From the NCBI GenBank assembly GCA_900557405.1, contig USSF01000091.1:1-5037 (forward strand): DNA of 5,037 nt. The letters are read 5' to 3'. The position numbers were made by a program, and so were the translations under genes. Numbering within the stretch: the first letter of the stretch is position 1; each line of letters starts with the position of its first letter. A model generated the notes under the pieces. That model had not been told where the DNA came from. It was given only the letters and a program-made list of their open reading frames with translations, and searched no databases. The DNA comes from an uncultured Prevotella sp. GTDB lineage: Bacteria > Bacteroidota > Bacteroidia > Bacteroidales > Bacteroidaceae. Positions 4,479 through 5,037 of the stretch are shown here, in pieces.

Positions 4479-5037
4479 ATGGAACAGAGAAGATTCTATA
4501 ATGAAATCCTAAAATATTCGGTGACGGCCAAGTGTACAGAGCCTCTTCATATTGGAAGTGCTTCAGGAGCTAAGGAAGAAGTTTTAGTACACCCTGTGGA
4601 TGATATTCCATTTATACAGGCAACTAGTATCGCTGGCGCTTTTAGAGGATATTATGAACAGACATATGGAGAAAAGAAGGCAGCAGAGTTGTTTGGCCAT
4701 AGAAAGTTTAAAGAAAAAACAGACAATGAGGATTTGGATATAGAGTTAGAACATGAAAGCAAGATTCGATTTACGGATGGAGTATTTCTGAATAATGAAA
4801 AGCTAATTATTGAACTACGCCCTAGAGTGAGTATTAATAAACAGATGGGAACTTGTGAAACAAGTTGTGATGAAAAAACAAAACGTGAGTCTGGTCATAA
4901 GTTTAATATGGAATACATAAGTGCTGGTAGTTACATCCTAAATGCCAAACTTCGTGAGAAAATGCCTCTTGAACCATACGAAGAAAGAACCATACAGCTA
5001 ATGGATTCTGCATTGAAAAAGCTGCCGGTATATCAAG
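4479..5037 (+). CDS. RAMP (Cas7-like) protein of a type III CRISPR-Cas system, 3' end missing
   Basis: The 186 visible codons have no stop, so the gene runs off the window. The protein shows the pattern of RAMP-fold subunits (Csm3, Cmr4, Csx7 and Csx10 relatives) that form the crRNA-binding backbone of type III effector complexes. A first beta strand ending in P-L-H-I-G-S is at 22-27. The P-F-I-Q-A-T-S-I-A-G-A-F-R block at 44-56 matches the family's P-I-P-G-S-S-L-K-G-A-L-R element. L-F-G is at 71-73, S-K-I-R-F-T-D-G at 94-101, and R-P-R-V-S-I-N at 114-120 is followed by G-T near 124-125 and, further on, Y-I-S-A-G-S (146-151), like the family's E-x-V-P-x-G-T element. The subfamily cannot be assigned from this fragment. 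I see no obvious Asp at the position of the Csm3 target-cleaving residue; K32-E33-E34 lie there. The start is fixed by the Shine-Dalgarno site and abuts the nqrD stop. Low G+C (about 32-42% in counted stretches) and frequent A/T-ending codons set it apart from the nqr genes, which fits transfer or a chimeric join. Confidence 0.75.
   Translation, partial: MEQRRFYNEILKYSVTAKCTEPLHIGSASGAKEEVLVHPVDDIPFIQATSIAGAFRGYYEQTYGEKKAAELFGHRKFKEKTDNEDLDIELEHESKIRFTDGVFLNNEKLIIELRPRVSINKQMGTCETSCDEKTKRESGHKFNMEYISAGSYILNAKLREKMPLEPYEERTIQLMDSALKKLPVYQ

Noticed and set aside
3861..5037. A functional respiratory-CRISPR fused system
   Set aside because: There is no fusion protein, composition differs on each side, and the missing nqrE and nqrF would inactivate the pump. 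A chimeric join or a simple insertion needs fewer assumptions.

Overview
The window holds two kinds of DNA that meet near position 4478. Bases 1-4478 look like a Bacteroidales chromosome, most likely Prevotella or a relative. They carry nqrA, nqrB, nqrC and nqrD, four of the six subunits of the Na+-translocating NADH:quinone oxidoreductase (Na+-NQR), in the usual order on the + strand. The taxonomic call is an inference. It rests on the sequence relatedness of the subunits as I recall them, on A/T-rich start regions without Shine-Dalgarno (SD) sites, on a TAnnTTTG-type promoter box, and on an A/T-rich repeat of a style I associate with Prevotella and Bacteroides intergenic DNA.

Layout. Bases 1-391 are an A/T-rich region without a convincing gene. 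It contains a GC-richer patch (about 56-150) and a good candidate -7 promoter box (267-274). nqrA (392-1759) is followed by a 236-base gap (1760-1995), unusually long inside an operon. The gap is filled by 7-base tandem repeats punctuated by small GC-rich hairpins and arranged around a central inverted repeat. nqrB (1996-3153), nqrC (3146-3853) and nqrD (3861-4478) are tightly packed: nqrB and nqrC overlap by 8 bases, and 7 bases separate nqrC from nqrD.

The nqrE and nqrF genes expected next are not there. An ATG directly abuts the nqrD stop codon and opens a 186-codon reading frame that runs off the window (4479-5037). The product looks like a RAMP (Cas7-like) protein of a type III CRISPR-Cas effector complex. 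Base composition falls from about 55% G+C in nqrD to about 32-42% in counted 60-base stretches. Codon choice changes, and this is the only gene in the window with a perfect SD site. The two best explanations are a chimeric assembly, joined through a short sequence shared by the nqrD end and the start of the RAMP gene, or a real insertion of a horizontally acquired CRISPR locus that splits the nqr operon. I favour the chimera.

In the intact pathway NqrF takes electrons from NADH. They then pass through the NqrD/NqrE intramembrane iron-sulfur cluster and the covalent FMNs of NqrC and NqrB, and finally reach quinone, while Na+ is pumped outward. NqrB, NqrC and NqrD here keep the family cofactor residues (NqrB with one substitution). 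Without nqrE and nqrF this fragment alone cannot encode a working pump.
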